From Calvatia gigantea (taxonomy: Eukaryota > Basidiomycota > Agaricomycetes > Agaricales > Lycoperdaceae): 64,000 nucleotides of DNA. The stretch spans positions 1,178,001 through 1,242,000 of the forward strand of contig JACAAK010000009.1 of NCBI GenBank assembly GCA_025093985.1, written 5' to 3'. Below are positions 43,928-55,384 of this stretch, one piece after another. The translations under genes and the position numbers were made by a program. The notes under the pieces were generated by a model. It did no database searches, was not told where the DNA came from, and worked only from the letters and a program-made list of their open reading frames with translations. The number at the start of each line of letters is the position of its first letter. The stretch's first letter is position 1.

Positions 43928-44135
43928 CATTTCTTCGCTCCAGGAATTTTTTCATCTTTTGGATGGAGTGTTTATTGTCAGAGTCTAATCGACCTTGTGA
44001 ATGGATCCAATGTGTACAGGATTCTGGTGGAGCAATAAAATTCCAAGATCTCTTTTTGGTCACATACTGGCCAGGATCACATGAAGTGCTCAATTTGATT
44101 TGAAAATAGTTCTTACAAGTTCCGAGTGCGCAATC

Positions 44136-47100
44136 ATGGGCCAACACAAGAAACACACAACGATTCGCCTCCCCCGAAGTATCTTGGAAGAGATTCATGA
44201 GCAAGACGGTCCGTCTTCATTTGTCATCTATTGTTGCTGAATTGCTAGGGCTAATCCCCACTAAAGGTCATGACGGAAAGCGCCGAGGTTCCTTGAAGAA
44301 AACACGAAATTCGAGTAGAAAGGAAGCTCGAAAGCAAGGACGCGCAGAATTGAAGCAGAAGAAGGCACAGTTCTTTTCGGCTGGAAGAAAACGGCGGTCT
44401 GAAGATGAAGTGCCTGAAGGCTCAGAATCACCTCAGCGGAAGAGATCTCGGACGGGAGACTTCGCGAAGAATGGAAAATCGCAACACAGGGTGGACAAAA
44501 TTCACAAGGGAAACCCAAACAAAAGCACGAAGGAACAGGAGCCCGCAGTGCATAAAGGAAAACCCATAAAAGACATTCAGGCGCAAGGGAGAAAAGAAGG
44601 AAACGGTGAAGAATATCCACAGCCCCCCTCCTCTAGCGAAGTCAAATTGAAGAGGAGGAAGATGTGTATATTGCATACATTGGAAAAAAAGCTGGGCTAT
44701 ACGCGAGGCGAGCCAAAGAGAAAACAGGATTTACTTGAAGAGGATGGATTAGATGGTGAGTCTGGTAGTTGCTCAGGTCGTTTGCAAGAGCCTGCCTCAC
44801 ATTGCTCTATAGAACTTCTGGGTTGGGCTGACTCTTTCAAAACGCCTACGATAGGTACGTCTCGATGGGAGACTCCTGATTTGAGCTCAAATCAATATCT
44901 AGGGTGATGTCCGGGCCGATGAGGAGGATGACGACGGTGTAGATGAAAGCGAGGATGGTTTCGAACAAGACTGGTCTCGGGGATTCACAGGACTGAAGAA
45001 CACGAAGATGGTGATGATGGACAACGACGAAGAATGGGGAGGAATTGCGGTTTCTAGCGACGCAGAGTCAACACAGCAGGAGACCGAAGGCGAGGAGGAG
45101 AGTAGAATCGGAGGAAGGGCGAGTTCCCCACCTTCGGAACAACCTCCTGCTGCTCCAAGTACGTCCTCTTACCCGATGGCTCTAACTTCCTGAGTGTGAC
45201 TTCCTTTCGCTCATAGCCACCCGCTACATACCACCACACCTGAGGAAGAAAGAAAGTGACCTAGAAACAGAATCCATGCTGAGGTTGAAAAAGCAGCTGA
45301 AGGGTTTGCTCAATCGGTTCGTAGCCATTCCGGATTGTTATTTCGTCCAGGCTCACATAGCTGCCCAGGATGAGCGAACAAAACTTGAGCTCGATTATAG
45401 ACGGTACCGAGGAGTTATACCGCAGTAATAGAAGACATGGTGAGCAATTGACAATGTGTTGGAATGAGTCCCACTGACTGAATACAGATGTGACATCTAG
45501 CATAACCAGCCTCGTAATTGAAGGCATATCTTCTCATTCAATATTGCTGGATTCCTATGTCGTATTGCACGCAGCACTGATTTCGAGTCTGCATAAAATA
45601 ACTGGCGTGGAATTTGGTACGAGCTATCGATTGATTTTTTTAAAACCTTACTTATTGGAAGCACAGCGGCGTACTTCGTGCAGAATGTTGTGGAGAGCTA
45701 TGAGCGCCATCACAAAGAAATGCAGTTTGGCCAAGCGCGCACGCCTGTCGACCATCAACCTTATACTCAGGACCAGGATCCCAAAGGAAAGGAATGTTCG
45801 AAACTTGATGGTACTTCTGTCGGAACTCTACAACTTTCAAGTAATATCATCCGTCCTCGTTTTTGACCTCGTGCGAGAACTGCTTCAAGGGGATCTTACT
45901 GAATTCAATGTCGAGCTTCTGCTCAAGCTCATGCGCAGTGGGTGCCGCCATATTTTCAACGATCAACTCTCATTGTTCTCATAGATTCGGGTCAGCAACT
46001 GCGGCACGATGATCCTTCCGCCCTCAAGGACATCATCGATATTGTACAGAAGAAGGTCGCAGGGAAAGATGAGAAGTCCCTTAGGTACGTGATCATTCGT
46101 TATTGAACTACCAATTTACGAACACCCTCACTAGTTCTCGTACACGGTTCATGATCGAGATGCTTGTGAACCTGAAAAATAACAAACTCAAGCGGAATGC
46201 AACCCAAAATCAGGGAGGTGAAGCCGTTGAGCGGATGAAAAAATTCTTAGCCGGCCTAAACAAGAAAAGACATGGTAAATATCAGTTGTCTCTAACATTA
46301 ATACACTCCTAATGCTGATTTTATAGTTTTGGCCCATGACGCCATCCGAGTTTCTCTTGAGGACCTTCGTTCATCCGATAGTAAAGGGAAATGGTGGCTC
46401 GTCGGCGCGGCATGGGGTGGCAATCCCCTTGTCGATGCTCAAGAAACTATGTCAAGTGTACAAGTGAACGGCCGGAGTACAACGGCCAATGATGCTACGA
46501 ACGATCTGCTGAAGCTAGCACGGAAGCAAGGGATGAACACGGACATCCGTCGAAGCATATTCGTAGTTCTAATGAGTAGCGATGTGCGTCACTCCATCCT
46601 AATATTCATCTTGGGTCTGACTGGTTATGTTCAGGACTACGTTGATGCTTGTGAGAGACTATCGCAGCTGGGTTTGACGGAGATGCAACAACGGGAAATC
46701 ATGCGAGTCCTTCTCCATTGCTGTGGTAATGTATGGTTGGTTTCTCTCCACGCAACAACTTGGACTTATTCAGGAAATAGGAGAAGACCTACAACCCATA
46801 TTACGCGCTCGTGTGCCAACACCTCTGCCGCCAATCGCATTCTTACAAGATCACGCTGCAGTTTTGTCTCTGGGATTTCTTGCGCGATATGGGTGAGGTT
46901 ACAGTTGGAGGAGCAGAAGTGGTCAAAAATGCGCAAGGGGATGATGTTGGGTTCGATTTGGGAAAGATATCCGCTTCCCGGATGCGCAACGTAGCGAGAG
47001 CCTACGCGTGGTGGATCGCAAAGGATATCGTGAACCTAACCATTCTTAAGGTATGGTGGTGCAATTGAAATTCAGAGGGTAACGACTTTAACCACTCATT

Positions 47101-47363
47101 CGTAGGCTGTGGATTTCACAATTCTCAAGCCTCAGAGTCGGCGGTTTCTCCAAGAGTTGATGCTACAAATATTCACCAGTAGCCAAACGGCGACCCCGCT
47201 CATAGATGCAAGCGCTTTGCCGACAACACGGAATCGTGCCGCAATTGAAGAAATCTTTGTCAGGGCAACGCGGATACAGAGCCTTGCCACTGGCTTGGTC
47301 TATTTTTTGGCCAGTGCACTCTCAAATGGGTTTGACGGAGATGAAAAACTTGCGGAAGTTTAA
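44136..47363 (+). CDS. SGD1: Nucleolar MIF4G/MA3-domain protein, NOM1/SGD1 homologue
   Basis: It starts MGQHKKHTTIRLPRSILEEI, followed by a Lys-rich, acidic N-terminus. The MIF4G part begins TTRYIPPHLRKKES and runs through QLKGLLNRMSEQNLSSI, SITSLVIEGISSHSILLDS and LSELYNFQVISSVLVFDLV to RTRFMIEMLVNLKNN. The MA3 part includes DYVDACERLSQLGLTEMQQR, EKTYNPYYALVCQHLC and AYAWWIAKDIVNLTILK. About 14 exons, including 45217-45316, 45369-45439, 45488-45616, 45667-45937, 45985-46084, 46135-46274, 46327-46583, 46635-46730, 46781-47050 and 47106-47363. The yeast homologue works in 40S ribosome biogenesis in the nucleolus. Two places need a one-base correction to stay in frame: near 45800 (GAAAC) and at the splice near 44905 (GGG). 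Confidence 0.85.
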
Positions 47364-47459
47364 CAAGTGGGCAAGTGCGCTGGCATTAGATACACTGCGG
47401 ACAGGTGTCGATGTCATCCCGTCATTATAACAAAAATGGAAAAACACGTTCCTGCTTTG

Positions 47460-48371
47460 TTATGTTGGTTTTTGGAACGCCACGCTGGATATAATGCTGC
47501 CGGAGCGTCCACCAAAGGTGAATTTCGGATGCTGTATGTGGGAACTAGGTAGACTTAAGTGATCTTCATCTCATAAGGTTTGAATGCCACTCACTGGTAT
47601 ATTAGTCCTGTTTCTTCTGTGGCGAAATTGTTCTTGAGCTCTTCTTCGGTGAAGTTACAAGCTACAACGCGAGGCTGGGTTAGTATGACTTTCGACGTAA
47701 CTCGAGGAGGTGACATACACGTTATAAGGAAGATACCCCCTGGTTTGAGAATTCGTGTGAGGCGATGGGGATACCTTGGCTGCGGGGGACTTGCCATTCT
47801 CGTCTTTTTGACCGAGTGCAATAGCATCATATGTACCCTTGTCCAACACCAGGTCCCAAGAAGCTGGCGCATTCTTCACGTCTGTACCCAATAGGAGGGG
47901 TGGGTTGTCTTTTAGGAAGTTACAAGTACAGAAAGTGATTTGCTCCGCATTACGGGTCACCGAAATGCTTCTCGCCAATTCCACGGCATCTTCACTATAG
48001 TCGATACCTAAAAGACGGGTCTGGGGGTAATGGGCTTCCGCAAGGGCAAAAAGAAGCGTTCCATTTCCGCTCCCCACTTCCAGGACGGCTGGGTTCAACG
48101 AGGGAGGCACATGTTCGAGTGACCAGTTAATCATCTTCTCAATGGACTCCTCCCCAAACCTAGTTTCGGCGAGTTCAAGATGGAGTCTGATAAGAAACGA
48201 TCACAGCGGACCAAATCTCGCCTTCATCATTATTTTCTTTGAAGTTGGAAAGCTCTTCTGCGTAGACTTTATCCCAGCTATTTACTGGCATGGGTAATGG
48301 AGCAACAGTTTCGTCGATGTTACGTACTGTTCTTTGGTACCAAGTTTCGATGGCGGTAGTTCTGTTGTCAT
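47460..48371 (-). CDS. EFM4: Protein-lysine methyltransferase, EFM4/METTL10 type
   Basis: Five exons (48371-48328, 48277-48212, 48159-47719, 47661-47595, 47544-47460). Order: start MTTELPPSKLGTKEHWDKVY, the WFGEESIEKMINW segment, SAM-binding motif I AVLEVGSGNGTLLFALAE, the acidic LLGIDYSEDAVELA, the post-motif DLVLDKGTYDAIAL, then RILKPGGIFLITSCNFTEEEL and the end HPKFTFGGRSGS. Known homologues methylate translation elongation factor eEF1A. The exon lengths add up to 703 nt, one more than a multiple of three: the frame slips near 47770 (CCCC context) between KSPAAK and PHRLTRIL. This is either a sequencing slip or a real mutation. It is convergent with the NOM1 gene, 97 bp apart. Confidence 0.85.
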
Positions 48372-48658
48372 TGTCGCCTTTGGTGAAAGTGAAGAGGAAT
48401 GTTGCTTAGTCAGGTGAATGATATCATTGATATTCTTCCGAAAGAAAACAGAGAGGTTTGATTGCATGAAACGAGCGATAGCTAGGAGTGTATAACCAAG
48501 AGTGGTGGGGGTCTATTAGATCATTGCGGTCTATTAGAGGGATATAGGGCGCGGTCGAATAAGAATACAGCAAAGCGAAGAGCTGTTCATTTGTTTGTGA
48601 GCAGTCCGTTACGTTGCATGAAAACGCCCACAAACTCACTTCCCAAGATTAAAAGGGG

Positions 48659-49035
48659 TCACCGGCCACGTCCCTCAGTTTTATCAAGGAGGTCCTTAGC
48701 CTCGTTGATCTTACTGGCAAGATACGGCGAGCCCCCACGGTCGGGATGGTTTGCCAGCATGATTTGGCGATGAGCGTCTTTGAGTTTGGTCCGTAGTGTT
48801 GGTCCGTCTCTGTCAGAAGTTTGCATGTTAGCACGAACAACAATAAGCAGATGAAATGGACAGACTTGAGACCCAGTATTGCAATAGCCTCCTTCCTATC
48901 CATCTTGGCTTTGAATCCTCCCTTCACCCACTGCTCCGCGACTCCTCCCCCACCAATGATACCACGTCTGACTAATGTTCGTCCCGCTAACGCCGCTGCA
49001 ATAGCACCAACGCCTATGATGATTGGAGTGGACAT
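48659..49035 (-). CDS. PAM18: Mitochondrial import motor J-protein PAM18/TIM14
   Basis: Two exons (49035-48866 and 48809-48659; 56-bp intron) give 106 residues, the usual size. It has an N-terminal membrane span ([20 protein letters not shown]), then the matrix J domain with [12 protein letters not shown], the [20 protein letters not shown] helix-turn with the HPD tripeptide, and [14 protein letters not shown]18 stimulates the ATPase of mitochondrial Hsp70 at the TIM23 channel. The donor (CTCAA|GTCTGT) was chosen because it alone keeps the J domain in frame. Confidence 0.93.
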
Positions 49036-49399
49036 GGGGAATGAAGTCGGTACTGAGCGCCCTGGATAAGTGAGCTGACGAAAATGCGACGGTCACGTGC
49101 TTAGGGCCTTGTTGCTCGCTGTGCGCTGCACCGGCAGAACGACGGCAATCTTTTGGCGCTTTTCTTCAACCTTTCCTTCATCACGAAATTACGGTTGAGT
49201 CAAATCTCCGCTCGAATCATGCAAAGCAAGCGGAGAATGGGTCAATGGGTCATTTCCTCCAATTATGCTCGTACAAGCTTAATACGTGATACATGATATG
49301 AAGTAGACGGCACAGCAGCGACAGCGGTTACAGGCTTTCCAACCACCGTCCGCCTCGTCTGCTCCCTCTAAATGGGGAATCCTCCATAGTCCTCGGCGA

Positions 49400-49407
49400 T
49401 ATAAATA
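49400..49407 (+). promoter_or_regulatory. TATA box of helicase 1
   Basis: TATAAATA lies 62 bp before the ATG at 49469 and about 30 bp before a pyrimidine-rich CTCTTATTCTGCAC stretch that could hold the start site. The 433-bp region 49036-49468 is shared with the divergent PAM18 gene. Confidence 0.5.
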
Positions 49408-49468
49408 CAACGTAACCTGACAGCATTCGGCGCTACACAGCTCTTATTCTGCACGACAACAACGTGCA

Positions 49469-52175
49469 ATGATGAACTCTCAATCCACCTTCACAGTCGT
49501 CCAGGATATTCTCCCAGCGGTCAAGGAAACAATAACAGCGAGATTGGTAAACGAAGCCGAGTTGTCACAACCTCTACTCGATCGTTTTCTGTCTTCTATC
49601 GGCGACAACAAAGTTGGTCTCGCACCAACGTACGATGGTCAACAAAGGCTCATTTCGGTCGCGTTTTCCTCGAGGAACCAGATACTAATTGTCAAGTTCT
49701 CCACGAAAATTCGAAATCTCCATCATCGCGAACTGCTCACGACAAAGGTCTTGCTAAATCCTTCTCTTACGAAGTATGCCTTTCATATGGACAAACTTTG
49801 CACTTCACTTTTCCGCGATTTCTCCTTGCGGATAAACGAAGCTATCGATATCCTTTCTGTCCTCCCCCAGCGCCGACACCTTCTGCTCGCGAAGGCTTTG
49901 GCACTTGGGGACCAGTCAAAGGTCAACAAGGAGGATGTTTGCCAGCTCTTCTGCGAGGAAGAATCATTCAAGACAGAACGGTCGATCGTTGCCCTCCAGG
50001 CATGGGCAGCATATCAGGCAGGCTTAGCTCAATTGGGTCAGACTGTCCCCCCCATTGACACAACAAATTTCTCGCTAGAGGCAAGTTTCGTTGTGTCTCC
50101 TCCGTGATATGCCGCTTTAATGCTCACGGACGTCAACTAGGAACTCAACTTTTTGGCAAAAACCATCCGCGACGCCGAGCTGCTGAGAGCCTTAAAACCA
50201 CTCATTGTCAAGAACGAAATAGAAAATGAGATTGTTCTCAAAAAATCGAAACTTACTGTCCAGTCTTCCCGCTATAAGACTAGGATCATGCGGCCAGGCT
50301 CCAACCAAGTATATCTACCCCATCTTCTAGCTCCTCGCGCAATAACACATTTTCTTTTCAGGTTCTACAGGTTGAGATGACCCACAACTCCGGTCGAAAG
50401 TCCAAACATGATGGACAGCTAACAAAGCTCAAAGGCCGAACAGCACAGTTGAGTATCTCCGGTGCTTCGCAAGCCCAACGAGTGTCCATAAATACCATCG
50501 GTCGTGAGGATCCGACGTCTGCGGAGGCTCTCCGCACCAATATCCTCCTCCAAGTCGTCCAAAATAAGGACACCTTTATAACTCTTCCATTTGTCCGGGA
50601 CTTGTGGTTCCCGAAGGCGGTCGAAAAAGCCCCTAATCACCCATTCTCCAAAGCTGTTCCGATCGCCTTCGATAGCCGACCACTGAACGGTTCACAGAAT
50701 GCAGCAGTCGAGGCTATACTTTCTAGAAAATCCAGACTGGTCCTCATACAAGGACCGCCCGGGACCGGGAAGACAACTGTCATTGCTGCAGCTGTGGTTA
50801 GTATCAGTGCCTCTAAGGACATCGATCGAAACCTCTGGTTGGTAGCGCAGTCGAACGTTGCGGTTAAAAACATCGCAGAGAAACTCGCCGACGTCGGCTT
50901 CTTTGACTTCAAGATTCTCGTGTCGAAAGACTTTCACTTTGACTGGTACGGCCATCTTGCTCTGACCACGTCAGTGGAATTGATGTGACTGCGGATAGGC
51001 ATGAACATTTATACGCCAAAATCGAGAAAAATGTCATTCGTTCCGATGACTTTGTCTCATCCCCTGTTGCTGCTGAGAGGCTGCTGCTGGGCTCCAGGGT
51101 GATTCTCTGCACCCTGAGTATGCTCTCCAACGACCGTATCGCTCCTTTCGTTCGAATCGTTCCACCCAGTCTTTTCATTTTCGACGAAGCCAGTCAGATA
51201 GAGATCGGGGATTACATTCCTCTGCTCCACCGCTACCAAAAGGCCACGCGCAAGTTGGTCTTCATCGGTGACGATAAACAGCGTACGTATGCATGTTATG
51301 TGGTTTATCCTGTAATCTCTCATAGGTCTTGCTAGTTCCTCCTTATGGTCAAAGTGACATTAAGGACCTTCAGAGTGTTTTCGAGTTGCCTCACCAACGA
51401 TCACGGGCCTTGTTCCTCAACACCCAGTGTACACCCTTTATCACCTCAGTCGAATAATCTGACTAATGTGCACCTCGCCAGACCGTATGCCAGCACCTAT
51501 CGGAAACTTTATCTCTCAAAAGGTTTATAACAATCGCTTGAAGACGGACCACCCTATCACTGCGAAGACCTGCTGCCGCTTTATCGACGTCAGCTATGGT
51601 CAAGAAGTTTTACGAGGAAGTAGTTGGGTGGTGAGTGTTTGTCTCAAAACGCACTGTTGCATGCGAAGCATTGACTATTTGTCCGGCAGAACGAGAAGCA
51701 AGCACAAATTGTCGTGGGCCTCGCTCGAAAGATGCAGACGAGAGGTGGTTTAAATTTTCGCATCATTACCCCGTACGATGCACAACGATCTTTGATTGAA
51801 AGATCCCTCAAAGACGGGAAATTGGACTGGAAGGATAAGGTTTTCAACGTCGATTCTTTCCAAGGTGAATGCTTCCTGAGACCAGGCGCGAACAATGTCA
51901 ATGGCTAAAAAATGACAGGTAACGAGGAGGATTATATCATCATTTCACTCGTCCGAACAAAGCGCGTCGGCTTCTTGAAGGAGCTACGACGAGTCAACGT
52001 CATGTTGACCAGGTGCAAGAAAGGAATGATTATATGCACGGATCGTGGATTCATCAACGGTGTGGCATCTAAATCTCTTGTCGCTGCGTTAGCCAAGTCG
52101 CTCGGGGGTGATGCGTGGGTACACTGGAAGGCAGTTATCCAGCCAGACTTCGTACCTTTTCCCAGCACCTCTTAA
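49469..52175 (+). CDS. SF1 helicase 1 (UPF1-like, DNA/RNA helicase AAA_11/AAA_12 type)
   Basis: Eight exons (49469-50080, 50141-50308, 50362-50945, 50999-51282, 51336-51428, 51482-51630, 51690-51864, 51919-52175) sum to 2,322 nt, 773 residues. Helicase motifs: I LIQGPPGTGKTTVI, Ia LVAQSNVAVKNIAEKL, II FIFDEASQIEIGDY, III FIGDDKQ then LPPYGQSD across an intron, IV region TPYDAQRSLIERS, V NVDSFQGNEEDYIIISLVR, VI RVNVMLTRCKKGM. The N-terminal 230 residues are unassigned. The first intron begins with GC (GAG|GCAAGT). The closest relative in view is helicase 2 next door, with every intron position shared. The role is unknown; UPF1-type relatives act in RNA surveillance, silencing or repair. Confidence 0.85.
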
Positions 52176-52474
52176 ATGACGTATCCCGTATCCCGTCCGC
52201 ACAGACAGGCAGCCAAATGCGGCACCGAGTTCTCTTGTCATTGAGGTGGTAGGGGCGCTTGGAGGGTTTACGGATGGTTTTTTGGACGTTTTTCACAGCG
52301 ACAGCAATTTTCCAAATATGGCAATACACGGTACACCTGTAGATTCTGGATCACTTTATTAAATGAGTTTCAATCAGCCTCGTTGGACTGCAAGCTGCCG
52401 CGGCCATGAGGCAACTCCCGGCGTAGATGGATTCTTTCCAGCTTTGTCTCTGAACCACCATCTACTCTTTTGCG

Positions 52475-55236
52475 ATGACCACACGTAGACCTTTGCTCTT
52501 TGCCCAAGCTCTCGTTGGCACAGGAAAACATGATCAAGATTGCAAGATCTATACAATTCCCTACAAAGAACTCAAGTATGAAGACCTCGCTGATATTGAT
52601 ACTCCTTATCCACTCGGCTTGAGCGCTGGATACTGGGAAAACTCTACCAAGCTCGCCGTCCTCGCTATCGTCAGTGCCAAGATAGGCATTGTCGTTCAGT
52701 TCCCTGAGCCGCCTCGCAGACCTCAGGCGGACACCCAGGCTATTGATCTTGTGAGCGAAGGATATCAAGCTCTCCAGACTCTCCTTGCTCGCCCTGCGGG
52801 CGAGTTTTTCTCCTTCGACATGGCACCACTCTCCATGACGCTCTTCCTCGAGCAGGGGCTTCGTCTCGCCAGCGCAGTTGACGTCCAATCAGCATTCCCC
52901 AACACTAATCGTTATAGTATCGCTGCAATCCTCAAAGCTGCGCTGGGCGACGAGACGAAAAGTCTATGAGGCCAACCTCGCAACCGCGTTTGACAATATC
53001 GCGTACAATCCGGATGTCCGTACGGCCGTGCTCGAGCCTGTCAAACGAGCATGGTTGGCGTATCATCTTGGGACCTTCGACGATGCAGTCATGACCTACA
53101 GTGATGTCCCTAGGATTAACACGGTTGACATGGACGAAGCTGTGAGCACTCCTTTCCTTGATGACGGCTGAACCTGAGTTTCGTATCGCACAGCTCCTCA
53201 ATGTGATTGCCAAGATCACCGTGGATACCCAGCGTCTCGAGGGCAAGAAACCTGGGCGTATCGAACACGACTTTGTGTATAAGGGGTACGACGCCGATAA
53301 CGACGAGCACAGGGTTTCGTCGAACGCCTTTAAAACCCGTTTCCGAGGAACGGAGGTAAGTGATACCGGCAGTTGAACCTCAGTGATGCTCACTGTTCAT
53401 CCGATCTTTTAGAAAGTCCGTGCTGTTGTCGAGGATGGTTCCGGTTCTAGCTTCGCTGTGCGTGGCCAGGTTGATGCGTTAGGTCGACTCGCTTCCTTCA
53501 CCGACGGGGGACTGGGGATCGGCAACAGGGTTATTAAATCCATCATTGGTCTTGGCAGAGACGCGCCGACATCCGCAGACAAAGCCCGAGACCGTAGTCT
53601 CCTCCGCCTCCTCCAACGTGTCGAGTCACCGGAGAATCCTTGGCTCCAAAACATCTGGTTCAACAAGGATGCCGATTCTATCTCGTGGCCGGACACATGG
53701 TTCGCCAACGCTTCCAAGTACCCCCCCTTGCAACCGCCCACCCTTGCCGACCTTATGAAAACAGGCAGCCGGCTTAACGGCTCCCAACAAGCCGCTGTCA
53801 ATGCTATGTTATCGAAAGATGCACAGGACGTCATCACTATCGTCCAGGGCCCTCCGGGAACGGGAAAAACCAGTGTTATCGCCTTCTTTGTTCAGATGGC
53901 GGTGGCACTTGGGAAAAAGGGCATATGGCTGGTGGCGCAATCCAATGTAGCAGTCAAGAATATCGCCGAGAAACTCTCCCAAGTGGGTTTCCAAGATTAC
54001 CGACTCCTCGTTTCAGACGAGTTTGTTAAGGATTGGTAAGTGAATTCCTTCATTGATGGGGACCAGTACTTAGTGCTCCGCAGGCACGACCACCTTTACT
54101 ACGATGTCAACAAAAATGTCATCCGTTCTTTGGAGTTTACAACATGTTATGCAAGAATCCATGGTGTCAAAGTCCTCCTATGCACCCTTAGCATGCTTTC
54201 CAACAAACATATCCGCAACATCTTCGCCTCTGTGTGCCCTCTCAACACCATTGTCGTTGATGAGGCTAGTCAGATCCATGTTGGTGACTATGTCTCTATC
54301 TTCTACAAGTATCCTAGCCTTCGGAAAGCCTGCTTCATTGGTGATGATAAACAATGTAAGTAAACATCTGGCTACCAAGAACTATTAATGAATAATTTCT
54401 AGTGCCCCCTTTTGGTCAGGATGATACACCTGACAATTTACCTAGTATCTTTGAGATCCAGCATCTCAGAGGTCATGCACTATTCCTCAACACTCAATGT
54501 TTGTTTGTTTATTTTTATTGTTATTTTTGAACTATCTACTCACTATTTTTCAGACCGCATGCCACCTCAAATGGGGGAGCACATTTCAGAAACTGTTTAT
54601 GATAGCCTTCTCAAGTCTTGGAATGACCATGCCATTAGTGACAAGATTATGGCTTGTCATTTTGTTGATGTACAAAGTACAGAGAAAAGAAAGGATGATT
54701 CCTATTGGGTAAGTAAATTTCATTTGTTGAAGAAAATTATTAACACTTTCTTCAGAATGAAGGAGAAAGGGATGTTGTTCTCCAAATTGCCAAATATCTC
54801 CAAGACAACAAATTACCATACAAGATTATCTCTCCATATGATGCCCAAAGAAATGCAATTGAAACCAAGTTGAAAGCCTCACCTGGTATGGAGTGGGGCA
54901 ATACTTGTTTTAATGTTGACTCATTTCAGGGTATGATTCTTTTTATCTGGTTTTTATTTTCTAACTACTGCTATAGGAAATGAGGAAGATTACATTATTG
55001 TCTCTCTAGTTCGTTCTAGAGAGTTGGGGTTTCTCAAGAACCTGAGGCGCACCAATGTTATGCTTACTCGCTTCAAGAAGGGAATGTTTGTTGTGACTAG
55101 TAAGAAATTTTTGGATGGACCTGGGAGAGAGTGTCTGGTTGGGGACATTGCTCAGAGGATTGGGAGTAGTGCTTGGTTGACTGTGGATGATGTAGGCAGA
55201 GGATGGTTCTTTGGGCCCAGAAAGGTTCCTCAGTAG
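52475..55236 (+). CDS. SF1 helicase 2, tandem paralogue of helicase 1, with a one-base frameshift
   Basis: Exons are 52475-53141, 53194-53355, 53413-54035, 54084-54355, 54403-54498, 54554-54708, 54756-54930 and 54977-55236. Motifs: I IVQGPPGTGKTSVI, Ia LVAQSNVAVKNIAEKL, II IVVDEASQIHVGDY, III FIGDDKQ LPPFGQDD, V NVDSFQGNEEDYIIVSLVR, VI TNVMLTRFKKGM. The frame breaks in exon 1 at AAAA (52958-52961): removing one A joins AALGDETK to YEANLATAFDN and gives 802 residues. From about 54,250 on the DNA is CpG-poor, while the 5' half is not. The 3' end has been copied to 33.5 kb. Confidence 0.8.
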
Positions 55237-55384
55237 TTCTTCAGCTTGGGGCTGATGTCATGTAATGCTGTGATGTTGTTCTGTTCATACCAAAAAATAA
55301 AAAACCAAAATTCCAAAAATAAAATATAAGATATGTTTTAATTGTGATTAATTACAGAATATGTGATATTTATAAGCAATAAAA

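Noticed and set aside
47580..47894. Plus-strand frame of 104 codons
   Set aside because: It is antisense to the EFM4 exons, which have clear methyltransferase motifs.
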